Shown here one piece after another: positions 25,911 to 36,017 of a DNA stretch of 64,000 nucleotides. The DNA is from Paenibacillus aceti (GTDB taxonomy: Bacteria; Bacillota; Bacilli; Paenibacillales; Paenibacillaceae): the NCBI RefSeq assembly GCF_003614185.1, contig NZ_KZ987724.1, forward strand, positions 2,023,360 through 2,087,359, given 5' to 3'. The position numbers and the translations under genes are program-made. The notes below the pieces were generated by a model, which saw nothing but the letters and a program-made list of their open reading frames with translations, was not told the origin of the DNA and ran no database searches. Position 1 is the first letter of the stretch; the number at the start of each line of letters is the position of its first letter.

Positions 25911-27539
25911 CTATAACCCATAATATGATTGCAAAAGAGGTATAAGACCTAATGGATTCTTGCGAAGCTCCTTGGCGCTGAAGAAGATGCTTCCGCTTAC
26001 TTCTGATACGCCGCGATTATAGTTCAACTGATTGATAATTTCCTGAGCACTGTTCCAGCCCGCTTCCGAGGTTCCCAGCTTATAAGGGGCATGGCCGATA
26101 TACAGCTTGACGCGGCTACCAGCGACCTCCTTCGCCCACCAGTCTACCAGAGTATCATATCGAGCGACATTGAAGCTCATACTCCAATAAATCTGCGGGG
26201 CTACGTAATCAACCCAGCCGTTCTGAATCCAGGCTCTTACATCGGCATACGTACTATCGTAAGCGGTGATGCCAGCCTTCGTATCCGAGCCGGTCGGGTC
26301 CGTGCTCTTGTTGCGCCAGACCCCAAAAGGACTGATCCCATAGGATACCTTAGGCTTCGCCTGATGAATGCTACTGCCCAGTTCCCTCACGAACTCATCG
26401 ATATTGTCACGACGCCAGTCCCCTTTATCATTCAGCTGCTTGGAGTTGAACTGCTTATAGGTGCTGTCATCGTTGAACTTGCTCGATTTCGTCTCTCCCG
26501 TCGGATAGAAATAATCATCCAGATGTACCCCGTCGATATCGTAGCGGTTGACTACTTCCATAATCGCATCGATCACATGCTCGCGTGCTTCCGGGATGCC
26601 CGGATTGATATACAGCTTATTGGCGAACTTCACGATCCATTCCGGGTGGCTGTTCGCCACATGATTGTCCGCCAGCTTGGCCGTATTGGTATCCGTGCTT
26701 GCCCGGAACGGGTTGAACCAGGCATGGAATTCCATACCGCGCCGATGCGTCTCTTCAATCATGAACTGCAGCGGATCATACCCCGGGTCCTTGCCTGAGG
26801 TTCCTGTCAGATAGGTGCTCCAGGGAACGAGCTCCGATGGATAGAACGCATCTGCCGAGGGGCGCACCTGCACGAAGACGGCATTGATCCCCATCCCTTG
26901 CAGGTCATCCAGCAGCTTCGTAAATTCTTGCTGCTGTGATTCCACTTTCCCATTGGCAGCACTGCTTGGCCAATCCAAATTATATACCGTGGAGATCCAA
27001 GCACCGCGAAGCTCACCGCTTGTCTGCGGCGGATTCACAGGGGGCTGCGGTTGCGGATTCTGTCCTGTCTCTCCCGGCTGCTGGGTTCCTCCGTCCTGCG
27101 AAGTCAGTGAGATCGTCTTCGATGCTTGATTCCAGACGACTTCCAGCCCCAGCTGCTCACTGACAAAACGAAGCGGCACCATCGTCCGCCCCTGACTATT
27201 CTCCACCGACACATCCAGGGTGACAGGATTTCCATTCACCTCAGCTACACTTTTGCCTGTAACTAGCACGAGCTTGTTGCCGTCCTTCTGGATTGTCGCC
27301 GTTCTCGAAGTCTGAGACCAGAGCACATTCGCCCCCAGGCCTTCGCTGACAACTCGAAGCGGCACCATCGTCACATTTTCCTTAGGCTTCAGATAAGGAG
27401 CAGTATCGCTCGGAAGCCTCTCTCCGTTCAGGAAGATCTGAATGCTGCCCGATGCTGCCGCCTCGGTCTGCAACGCTCCGGCGAATGGCCAGGCGATCAA
27501 TAGAACGAGTAGCGGAATAAACCATGTTCGTAATTTCAT
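25911..27539 (-). CDS. Exported GHL10 glycoside hydrolase with stalk domain
   Basis: 542 residues. Signal peptide (about 1-28), a copper-amine-oxidase-N-like stalk domain (about 32-150) with VTMVPLRVVSEGLGANVLWS and TMVPLRFVSEQLGLEVVWN, a Gln/Pro linker (about 150-175), then a GHL10 (DUF187) TIM barrel with RGAWISTVYNLDWPS, FHAWFNPFRASTDTN, DGVHLDDYFYP and YGISPFGVWRN. Probably cleaves a cell-wall-associated glycan; relatives such as YngK are secreted, but the substrate is not proven. The stalk domain likely holds it at the surface. Monocistronic by position. Confidence 0.9.
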   Translation of the reverse strand: MKLRTWFIPLLVLLIAWPFAGALQTEAAASGSIQIFLNGERLPSDTAPYLKPKENVTMVPLRVVSEGLGANVLWSQTSRTATIQKDGNKLVLVTGKSVAEVNGNPVTLDVSVENSQGRTMVPLRFVSEQLGLEVVWNQASKTISLTSQDGGTQQPGETGQNPQPQPPVNPPQTSGELRGAWISTVYNLDWPSSAANGKVESQQQEFTKLLDDLQGMGINAVFVQVRPSADAFYPSELVPWSTYLTGTSGKDPGYDPLQFMIEETHRRGMEFHAWFNPFRASTDTNTAKLADNHVANSHPEWIVKFANKLYINPGIPEAREHVIDAIMEVVNRYDIDGVHLDDYFYPTGETKSSKFNDDSTYKQFNSKQLNDKGDWRRDNIDEFVRELGSSIHQAKPKVSYGISPFGVWRNKSTDPTGSDTKAGITAYDSTYADVRAWIQNGWVDYVAPQIYWSMSFNVARYDTLVDWWAKEVAGSRVKLYIGHAPYKLGTSEAGWNSAQEIINQLNYNRGVSEVSGSIFFSAKELRKNPLGLIPLLQSYYGL

Positions 27540-27644
27540 CTGTTACCTCCGATTAATAGATTGTGACGCAAGAATCGCTCTACCATTCTAACGCACAACC
27601 TATGACCGGAGTTGCGGTCTGCTGCAAAATTGGTACTAAAGAAA

Positions 27645-27671
27645 CAAAAGACATCTGCCTAATGAGACAGA
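27645..27671 (-). terminator. Terminator after mntR
   Basis: On the minus strand CATCTG, a 10-nt loop, CAGATG, then TCTTTTGTTT. Lies just after the mntR stop. Confidence 0.6.
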
Positions 27672-27679
27672 TGCTAATG

Positions 27680-28105
27680 TTATGATTCGCCTAACAGCTC
27701 CTGATGAAGTTCACGCAATTCCCGGAGCCTAGACTCATCCCGTTTGAAAAATTCTACCAATGAAGCTATACAGGTGATCGAATCCCAGCTAAGATGATGT
27801 TCGATTCCTTCTACATCTGTATAGATATTGCTGTCGTCAACGCCGATTAGCTCCAGGAACTCTTCCAGCAGTTGATGGCGATCAACTAGACGTTTCCCTA
27901 CTCGTTTGCCCTTATTCGTCAATACCAGACCGCGGTATTTCTCGTAAATTAAATATTCGTCCTTGTCCAGCTTCTGAATCATCTTCGTAACGGAAGAAGG
28001 ATGTACCTCCAGACCTTCCGCTATATCGGACACCCGTGCGTATCCTTTCTCATCTATGAGCTTATAGATACGCTCCAAATAATCCTCCATGCTCGGCGTT
28101 GGCAT
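27680..28105 (-). CDS. mntR: Manganese transport regulator MntR (DtxR family)
   Basis: 141 residues. N-terminal winged helix ([27 protein letters not shown]) and a dimerisation domain. All six metal ligands known from B. subtilis MntR fall at the same positions: D8 and E11 ([11 protein letters not shown]), H77 (VDRHQLL), and E99, E102 and H103 (DVEGIEHHL). With manganese bound it represses manganese importers and, in B. subtilis, activates efflux genes. No importer is adjacent; the riboswitch-controlled TerC gene at 61.4 kb is another manganese-linked gene in the window. Confidence 0.96.
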   Translation of the reverse strand: MPTPSMEDYLERIYKLIDEKGYARVSDIAEGLEVHPSSVTKMIQKLDKDEYLIYEKYRGLVLTNKGKRVGKRLVDRHQLLEEFLELIGVDDSNIYTDVEGIEHHLSWDSITCIASLVEFFKRDESRLRELRELHQELLGES

Positions 28106-28216
28106 CTAACTACCTCTTTTCCCTGAGTTCACACGGGCTAATTCACCCGTTACTCTGTTAATGATACATGTTATGCTCGTCTATTGGCAAGTACATACCT
28201 CCTATTACTGAGATGC

Positions 28217-28930
28217 TTAAAATTTGAGCCATTCGGGTGTAATTTGCTGGAGCCAAATTGTAATCTTCGTCATTTGATCCGTAAATAGAAGAATACCCAT
28301 CAGCAACATCAAAACTCCGCCGACTTTCATAACGATTCCGGAATAACGGACAATCCAGCGCGTCTTCCCGATGAAGAAGGCCAGGATGAAGAAGGGCAGA
28401 GCAAATCCCAAGGTATACGCCGTAATTAGACCTAGCCAGGCACCCGGCTCGCTGACCGCCATCGCGATGATCGCCGCTAGTATAGGGCCGACGCAAGGTG
28501 ACCAGCCCGCCGAGAAGCCAATACCGAAGATAAAAGAGCCTATGTATCCCGCTTTATTTAATTTTAAGTCCATTTTGCGCTCTTTTAATAGAAACTGAGG
28601 TTGGAAAATGCCTAGCAAGAACAAGCCCATCGCGATGATCAATACGGCAGAGAGCTGCCGGATCAAATCACGATTCTGATTGAAGAACTCGCCGAACATC
28701 CCGGCACCGAAGCCAAGGGTATAGAACACAACTGAGAAACCAAGGATGAAAGCCAGTGTATGAGTCAAGGTCCGGAAACGGACATCCCTTCGCTTCTGCT
28801 CCGTCTTCAGCGTCTGCACTGACATGCCTGTAATATAAGACAAGTAAGACGGATACAATGGCAAGCAGCAGGGAGAAATAAACGAAGCCAAGCCCGCCGC
28901 GAAGGCGACCCCTAAATGGATCTCGGTCAT
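28217..28930 (-). CDS. ccdA: Cytochrome c biogenesis protein CcdA
   Basis: 237 residues, six membrane helices. Moves reducing equivalents from cytoplasmic thioredoxin across the membrane for cytochrome c maturation and spore cortex formation. The two redox cysteines are in helix 1 (LASFISPCCLPLYPSYLSYI) and helix 4 (GFSAGWSPCVGPILA). Starts 41 bases after the zinc permease gene on the same strand, so it may be read through from the zinc operon. ResA or CcdB-type partners are not in the window. Confidence 0.94.
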   Translation of the reverse strand: MTEIHLGVAFAAGLASFISPCCLPLYPSYLSYITGMSVQTLKTEQKRRDVRFRTLTHTLAFILGFSVVFYTLGFGAGMFGEFFNQNRDLIRQLSAVLIIAMGLFLLGIFQPQFLLKERKMDLKLNKAGYIGSFIFGIGFSAGWSPCVGPILAAIIAMAVSEPGAWLGLITAYTLGFALPFFILAFFIGKTRWIVRYSGIVMKVGGVLMLLMGILLFTDQMTKITIWLQQITPEWLKF

Positions 28931-28971
28931 AACATCCTCCCTATTTCATCTTTTCTATTAATAGGTTGCGC

Positions 28972-29775
28972 TCAAGCTGATAAACCGCGCTTGCCGATAA
29001 TCGTCAGAATCAGCATGGCGATCAGGAATAGCACAATCGTCGCGCCGGGAGCGAGATTCCAGATTCCGGCGATAACGAGACCAACCACGACAGCAATCTC
29101 GGAGATCACTACCGAGAATACGACCGATTGCTTGAAGCTTCTAGCTAGAAGTAAGCTAGTCGCCGCCGGTATAGTCAGCAATGCAGAGACTAGCAACGCA
29201 CCGACTATCTTGATCGCTGTACTGATTACAAGGGCGGTAAGCACCGTAATGAGCATATTCAGGAACTTGACAGGCAAGCCGCTGACAGAAGCCGCATCCT
29301 CTTCGAAGGTGAGTAGGAAGAACTCTTTAAATAGAAGAGATATAGCAACGATGACGATCACGGTAATCGCACCGACGACATATAAATCGACCTGATCAAG
29401 CGTATAGATACTCCCGAATAAATAACTGTTAACATCTGTATTGTAACCCATTCCGAGGGTAAAGAACAATGAGGCCAGCGCAACTCCTCCGGACATGATA
29501 ATCGCAATAGATAGCTCGGCATAGCCTTTATAGGCTTTGCGCAGCTTCTCGATGGCAAACGATGCCGCTACAGCGAAGGCCAGCCCCACCCCGATCGGAT
29601 AAATATTGATCAGGAGGCCAAGCGCTACGCCAGCAATCGTCACGTGAGCCAGAGTATCGCCGATCATAGACAATCGCCGCAAGACAAGAAAAATGCCGAT
29701 CAGGGGGGCGGTAAGACCGATGAGCAGCCCGCCTGTCAGCGCACTAAGAAAGAAATCCGCAGTTAATATTTCCAA
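28972..29775 (-). CDS. znuB: Zinc ABC transporter permease
   Basis: About 267 residues. The start is taken at TTG 29775-29773 (MEILTADFFLSALTGGLL), with GAGGAG eight bases upstream; the open frame reaches 29802 but the ATG there abuts the ribosome site. About eight membrane helices of the ABC-3 family (GLTAPLIGIFLVLRRLSMIGDTLAH is the conserved cytoplasmic coupling region). Partner of the ATPase and binding protein upstream. Confidence 0.93.
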   Translation of the reverse strand: MEILTADFFLSALTGGLLIGLTAPLIGIFLVLRRLSMIGDTLAHVTIAGVALGLLINIYPIGVGLAFAVAASFAIEKLRKAYKGYAELSIAIIMSGGVALASLFFTLGMGYNTDVNSYLFGSIYTLDQVDLYVVGAITVIVIVAISLLFKEFFLLTFEEDAASVSGLPVKFLNMLITVLTALVISTAIKIVGALLVSALLTIPAATSLLLARSFKQSVVFSVVISEIAVVVGLVIAGIWNLAPGATIVLFLIAMLILTIIGKRGLSA

Positions 29776-29821
29776 ATAGAACATCTCCTCTTTACATTTC
29801 AAACTGCATGGGCGGTTTTAT

Positions 29822-30580
29822 TCATAATATTGAATGACTCAAATCAGGGATAGCACATTCAGGATCATGAGAGTGGCGGACATAGAGATCAATCGCACCA
29901 CAGCAGCCTTTGGGCTCAAAGCCCATATACCCATGAATGAAATCGAGATCATGAGACACCATCAGGAACGTCATTTGGTGATGGGCATGCAGATGGCAGA
30001 TCAACTCGAAGAAGTCGGCCTGTGTCTGGGCATCGATCCCGACCGTCGGTTCATCAAGGACGAGCAGGTCAGGATGATTGATCATCGCTCTTGCCAGGAA
30101 GACACGCTGTTGTTGTCCGCCGGATAGCTGTCCGATCTTTTTGCCAGCCAGATCACTTATCTTCATGACTTCAAGTGCGTCATCACACTTCTGCTGCTCC
30201 GCTGCCCCAATTCGTCGGAACATCTTCTTGTTGCTGTACAGCCCCGATAGTACGACTTCGCGAACTGTAGCCGGGAACAGCGGGTTGAAGGAATTCTTCT
30301 GAGGCACATACCCGACCCGCTCCCAATCACGGAAGCGGCGGATCGGTTGGCCGAACAGTCTGATTTCCCCCGAGCTCGGAGGTAGAAGCCCGACCATCAT
30401 GCGCATTAACGTGGTCTTGCCTGCCCCATTAGAACCGATAACCCCTACGAAATCCCGTTCTTTGACTACAAAGCTGAAATCGGTTATTACCTTTTGATCC
30501 TGATAAGCAAATGAGACATGATCCATTTCTATTATATTGTCATGGCAGTATTCTTTGGATATAGATACTTGTGGTTTCAT
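29822..30580 (-). CDS. znuC: Zinc ABC transporter ATP-binding protein
   Basis: 252 residues. Walker A GSNGAGKTTLMRMM, signature LSGGQQQRVFLARA, Walker B LLVLDEPTVGID and the switch histidine in LMVSHDLDFI. The C-terminal tail holds Cys and His (GFEPKGCCGAI, VRHSHDPECAI), as often seen in ZnuC/AdcC. Lies 37 bases after the binding-protein gene and 46 before the permease; all three share the Zur box at 31630. Confidence 0.95.
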   Translation of the reverse strand: MKPQVSISKEYCHDNIIEMDHVSFAYQDQKVITDFSFVVKERDFVGVIGSNGAGKTTLMRMMVGLLPPSSGEIRLFGQPIRRFRDWERVGYVPQKNSFNPLFPATVREVVLSGLYSNKKMFRRIGAAEQQKCDDALEVMKISDLAGKKIGQLSGGQQQRVFLARAMINHPDLLVLDEPTVGIDAQTQADFFELICHLHAHHQMTFLMVSHDLDFIHGYMGFEPKGCCGAIDLYVRHSHDPECAIPDLSHSIL

Positions 30581-30617
30581 AGATAAATCCCTTTCTGCTG
30601 CAATCTTATGACTTCTT

Positions 30618-31607
30618 TTATTGTAGAGCGAGAAGCAGATTTTGCAGATTTTTCTCCATCAAAGTGAAGTAGTTCTCTCCAGCCTTGTCCTGCTCTTTGG
30701 TCAAGCCCTCCACCGGGTTAAGCACTAAAGTCTGTACTCCCGCTTCACTAGCCAGTGTCTTGGCCAATCTATCGGATACCAATTCTTCAAAGAAAATATA
30801 TTTAATGCCTTCTTCCTTCACCATGTTGGATAGAGCCACGATATCTTGCGCTCTCGGCTCCGCCTCTGGAGATAATCCCATGATCGCATGCTGCGTTAAT
30901 CCATAGTCACGGCACAGATAACCGAAGGCTTGGTGGGATACGACGATTTCCTTCTTGCTTGTATTCGCCAGCTCGGTAGTAAATTTACTGTCCAGTTCAT
31001 CCAGCTTTTTAGCCAGCTCTGCGTATCTGTTCTCGTATTCCGCTTGATGCTCCGGATCGACTTCAATGTAACTGTTCTTGATATTCTCGGCGATGATCTT
31101 GGCTGATTTCGGACTGACCCAGGTGTGGGGATCGATATGATGACTGCTGTCATCATGATGTTCTTCTTCACCATTCTCAGCAGCTTCCTCGCCGTGATGA
31201 TGCCCATCATCCCCCTCTGCGGTAATCAGCGAAACGCCATGGCTCACTTCAACCGGCTTCACCACCGCATCACTGCCCAGCCCTTTCAAGAAATTCGGAA
31301 CCCAGCCCTCAAGCCCGGCGCCATGGTACAGGAATAGCTGCGCTTTCGATGTATTCAGTATTTCCTTGCTGCGCGGCGTCCAATCATGCGGCTCGACCCC
31401 CGTCGGCAGCAAATTAGTTACATTCGCCTGATCCCCACCGATCGCCTTGGCAAATTCATAGATAGGATAGAAGCTCGTCACAACATTAACCTTGCCTGGA
31501 ACGATGTCAGAACTACTGTTCTTTCCACAGCCTGATATGACAACAATAAGCATTAGCATGATCAAGATAAATCCCTTGTTCACCCATCTTCGTTTGTTCA
31601 AAAACAT
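30618..31607 (-). CDS. znuA: Zinc-binding lipoprotein of ABC transporter (cluster 9)
   Basis: 329 residues. Lipoprotein signal with lipobox cysteine in VVISGCGKN, then the TroA-like fold with metal-binding His in PTGVEPHDWTPR, a His/Asp/Glu-rich loop (DDGHHHGEEAAENGEEEHHDD) and SHHIDPHTWVSPK, then VSHQAFGYLCRDYGL. The His-rich loop is characteristic of zinc rather than manganese binding proteins. First gene of the operon; a near-perfect Zur box lies just upstream. Confidence 0.95.
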   Translation of the reverse strand: MFLNKRRWVNKGFILIMLMLIVVISGCGKNSSSDIVPGKVNVVTSFYPIYEFAKAIGGDQANVTNLLPTGVEPHDWTPRSKEILNTSKAQLFLYHGAGLEGWVPNFLKGLGSDAVVKPVEVSHGVSLITAEGDDGHHHGEEAAENGEEEHHDDSSHHIDPHTWVSPKSAKIIAENIKNSYIEVDPEHQAEYENRYAELAKKLDELDSKFTTELANTSKKEIVVSHQAFGYLCRDYGLTQHAIMGLSPEAEPRAQDIVALSNMVKEEGIKYIFFEELVSDRLAKTLASEAGVQTLVLNPVEGLTKEQDKAGENYFTLMEKNLQNLLLALQ

Positions 31608-31629
31608 ATAATATACAACCCCTCGCCTT

Positions 31630-31652
31630 AATCGTAATAATTACTATTAGGA
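31630..31652. promoter_or_regulatory. Zur box upstream of znuA
   Basis: AATCGTAATAATTACTATT, matching the B. subtilis Zur/PerR/Fur-type 7-1-7 consensus TCGTAATNATTACGA with one arm changed at a single base. Lies 22 bases upstream of the znuA start, where binding would block transcription when zinc is sufficient. zur itself is at 34392. Confidence 0.8.
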
Positions 31653-31723
31653 TTATATGTTCTCTTTTAAACTTTTGTCAACTATATTCTTTAAAAATTT
31701 TGCTAATGACCCGAAGTGGGGTA

Positions 31724-31762
31724 CATGAAAAAACCGCCAGAGTATAAATCTCATGGCGGTTT
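31724..31762 (-). terminator. Terminator after metG
   Basis: On the minus strand AAACCGCCA, a 14-nt loop, TGGCGGTTT, then TTT. Thirteen bases after the metG stop. Confidence 0.8.
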
Positions 31763-31775
31763 AATCTCAAGTCTC

Positions 31776-33773
<1,998 letters not shown>

Positions 33774-33786
33774 TTAGATATAATAA

Positions 33787-34085
33787 AACAAAAAAACTCC
33801 CGCCCCATCATGGGACGAGAGATCTCTCACGTGTTACCACCCAAATTCCCCGTGCCTTCACAGGCAAACGGACTCAGTTGGTTGCTGCCGCAACCTTCCG
33901 TTAACGCCGGAACCCGCGCCGCTCCCTTATCGGCTAAGCTAATCCACAAGCTACCCGACTCGAAAGCAGTTCCTCCAGGACCATATTCCAAAGGTGTTCC
34001 AGACCGGTTCTCAGCTCCCCCGGCTCTCTGCAGCTGGACGCGACACTTCGTACTTATCCCTTCACTGGATATATTTGAGTACATG
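33787..34085 (-). promoter_or_regulatory. T-box leader of metG (tRNA-Met sensing)
   Basis: On the minus strand, 5' to 3': AGAGAG and stem I, a probable specifier AUG in GGAATATGGTCC (ATG at 33984-33982), the T-box core GGGTGGTAACACGTGAG near 33843-33826, and the terminator. The T-box sequence is a variant of the usual AGGGTGGNACCGCG. About 25 bases separate it from metG. Confidence 0.9.
33788..33820 (-). terminator. T-box terminator of metG leader
   Basis: On the minus strand CTCTCGTCCCA, TGA, TGGGGCGGGAG, then seven T. An 11-bp stem with two G-U pairs that competes with the antiterminator formed by the T-box sequence. Confidence 0.85.
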
Positions 34086-34126
34086 CATATAGAACTATAT
34101 TAAGAATAGATGTATCGGTTGTCAAG

Positions 34127-34390
34127 TTATACCCGCCCGGTCTTATCTTTAACCTCGCTGCGCACCTTCTTCGGAGGTACCATATCAATTCCCCCCGGAT
34201 GAAAAGGATGACATTTCACGATCCGCTTGGCTGCCAGCCAAGACCCTTTCAAGGCGCCATGTACTTCGATCGCTTCCAGGGCATACGCCGAGCAAGTCGG
34301 ATAGAAGCGGCAGGTTGGAGGTTTAAGTGGCGAAATAAACTTGCGGTATACATGAATCGGTGCTTGAAACACCTTGCGAACAACGCTCAT
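34127..34390 (-). CDS. yidD: Membrane protein insertion efficiency factor YidD
   Basis: 87 residues with the family block [34 protein letters not shown] read across residues 16-49 and [18 protein letters not shown]. Contains the three conserved cysteines. A small amphipathic peripheral membrane protein that aids YidC-dependent insertion. Starts 1 base after the zur stop, so it is cotranscribed with zur, an unusual partner since yidD is often next to rnpA and yidC. Confidence 0.95.
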   Translation of the reverse strand: MSVVRKVFQAPIHVYRKFISPLKPPTCRFYPTCSAYALEAIEVHGALKGSWLAAKRIVKCHPFHPGGIDMVPPKKVRSEVKDKTGRV

Positions 34391-34391
34391 A

Positions 34392-34862
34392 TTATGCGCC
34401 TCCGCCTTGATCCTTACCCGCCTGCGCGTCTTGACCCGAGCATTTGTCGGGGCGGCAATTTTTACAATAACCGAACACCTCGAATTTATGCTTCACAATC
34501 TGGAACTCCTCCGGAGCATCCGTCATCGGCATCGGGCAGAAATGGATCGGGTACGTCTTCTCACACTGCAGACAAATCATATGGTGGTGGTGATGGCCAT
34601 CCTTGTCGCAGCCAACCCGGAACTTAAGTCCATCTTCAAACACGACCTGCTCAAGCACTCCGAGCTCTTCCATCACTCTAAGATTCCTGTACACGGTATC
34701 AAAGCTGAGCCCACTGTATTGCTTGCCCATATATTCATAAACATCCTTAGGTGTCAAATAACCTTCCCGTTCTGCGAACAGTTTGGCCAAGCTTTTGCGC
34801 TGGTCGGTGATTCGCAAACCTTGGGCTGACATCACACCGATAATATCCTCTGTCGACAGCAT
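34392..34862 (-). CDS. zur: Fur-family zinc uptake regulator Zur
   Basis: 156 residues. N-terminal winged helix ([51 protein letters not shown]) and a metal-binding domain with the histidine cluster [12 protein letters not shown] and the structural zinc pair CLQC/CKNC. The C-terminal Cys and acidic tail are typical of YqfV/Zur. The assignment to Zur rather than Fur or PerR is supported by the zinc operon with a Zur box 2.8 kb away. Same transcript as yidD. Confidence 0.9.
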   Translation of the reverse strand: MLSTEDIIGVMSAQGLRITDQRKSLAKLFAEREGYLTPKDVYEYMGKQYSGLSFDTVYRNLRVMEELGVLEQVVFEDGLKFRVGCDKDGHHHHHMICLQCEKTYPIHFCPMPMTDAPEEFQIVKHKFEVFGYCKNCRPDKCSGQDAQAGKDQGGGA

Positions 34863-35042
34863 GTGACATTCCTCCCGTCTGAACTACCCTTCCATGCGTC
34901 TTCACACTCTATCTCTCTTAATAATGCCGCAAAAATTTAACAACGTCAATGTGAGTTGGTGTACCCGCGTGTTAAATGTACTTAAATATGATATTATTTT
35001 CCTTGTAGTCGACCTAATGGTCATTCTAAATCAGGAGGTTTT

Positions 35043-35732
35043 ATGATGAAAAGAAAGCTAATGATCACTGTCTTACTTATTTTTACACTTACCTCTTTGC
35101 TAATCGGCGGAGCACTCGCTAGCGGAAAAATCTCGATCGTTGTGAATGGGCAAACCATTAAGACTGACGTATCCCCCAGAAATGTGGATGGACGGGTCAT
35201 GGTGCCTATTAGTACAATCTCCAAAGCATTAGGTGCAAATGTAAGCTGGGATTCCAAGACTCAAACCGTAGTGATCAATCAGAAAAACGCTGCATCAGCT
35301 TCTGGCTCTGATTTATGGAAGGAAGAACTGGATTTGACTGGAGGAGATTGGGCAGAAATCGCCTCCCCCATCTATCAATATCTGGTTGCCTATAATATCC
35401 GAGACGAAGCGTCTGAAGAAGTTTGGAACAAAATTGTATCCCCAGATTACAAAGGGATCTCTTTTCCAGGAGGCGGAGTCTATCCTTCCATCTTAGACAT
35501 CAAATTCATAGATGCCAAAAAAGTGGAAGGTGCAGAGCAATACAAAGTTCGTGTAAATGTAGTCCATTATATGAACTTATCCACGCCATTTATAGCCGAA
35601 TGGGAATTCCTGATAACGTCCTATGTTGGAAAAGGAAACTTAATTGATGATGCGAACATCATTAAAGACACCCAATTAAAGAATTATACCGTTTTTCCTG
35701 GTTTAACGTTCGTTGATGTTTCGGAGGAATAA
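35043..35732 (+). CDS. Exported stalk-domain (Cu amine oxidase N-like) protein
   Basis: 229 residues. Signal peptide (about 1-27), then one stalk domain (about 30-85) with ISIVVNGQTIKTDVSPRNVDG, RVMVPISTISKALGANVSWD and KTQTVVINQK. The C-terminal 140 residues (LDLTGGDWAEIASPIYQYLVAYN onward) match no family I know. It has AGGAGG upstream and a strong hairpin terminator after it. Lower GC and a more AT-rich codon choice than most neighbours suggest more recent acquisition or relaxed selection. Extracellular; function unknown. Confidence 0.8.
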   Translation: MMKRKLMITVLLIFTLTSLLIGGALASGKISIVVNGQTIKTDVSPRNVDGRVMVPISTISKALGANVSWDSKTQTVVINQKNAASASGSDLWKEELDLTGGDWAEIASPIYQYLVAYNIRDEASEEVWNKIVSPDYKGISFPGGGVYPSILDIKFIDAKKVEGAEQYKVRVNVVHYMNLSTPFIAEWEFLITSYVGKGNLIDDANIIKDTQLKNYTVFPGLTFVDVSEE

Positions 35733-35755
35733 ATACACTCTTGTAGGAGGAAAAT

Positions 35756-35812
35756 AAAAAAAAGAAGAACGCAAGTGAGGATTAATAACTCATTTTGCAT
35801 TCTTCTTTTTTT
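35756..35812. terminator. Bidirectional terminator
   Basis: AAAAAGAAGAACGCAA pairs with TTGCATTCTTCTTTTT (one mismatch), flanked by A and T runs on the two sides. Serves the stalk gene at 35043 and could also stop transcripts from the minus strand. Confidence 0.75.
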
Positions 35813-35817
35813 AATAA

Positions 35818-35959
35818 TTATTCAGTAATAATATCAACAGTTTGATTTTTTATCGAATGAGACTTGAGCTCCTAATGCCTCGCTTACAAAGCGTAATCCG
35901 ACAAGCACAGTACCCTTTGCATGAATTGGCCCTTGAGCTAAAAGGGCCTCCCCTGTCAT
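35818..35959 (-). pseudogene. Remnant of a stalk-domain gene (C-terminal piece, frameshifted)
   Basis: The minus strand encodes IHAKGTVLVGLRFVSEALGA then QVSFDKKS, the second half of a copper-amine-oxidase-N-like stalk domain. A frame change follows, after which TVDIITE and a stop codon complete the usual end of the domain. No start region, signal peptide or first half remains. Its 5' side runs directly into the terminator of the large stalk protein upstream. Probably the eroded tail of a deleted or recombined stalk-domain gene. Confidence 0.7.
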
Positions 35960-35985
35960 CTTCGATGACTTACTGGGAGAGCCCG
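35940..35985 (-). terminator. Terminator after the 762-residue stalk protein
   Basis: On the minus strand GGGCTCTCCC, an internal loop, TCATC-GAA-GATGA, then GGGGAGGCCC and TTTT. Thirty-odd bases after the stop at 36018. Confidence 0.7.
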
Positions 35986-36017
35986 CTGGTTAATTTAATT
36001 TAAAAGAATAATTGCAA

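Noticed and set aside
33827-34084. An 85-codon minus-strand frame upstream of metG
   Set aside because: It lies wholly inside the T-box leader and its sequence is explained by the conserved RNA elements.
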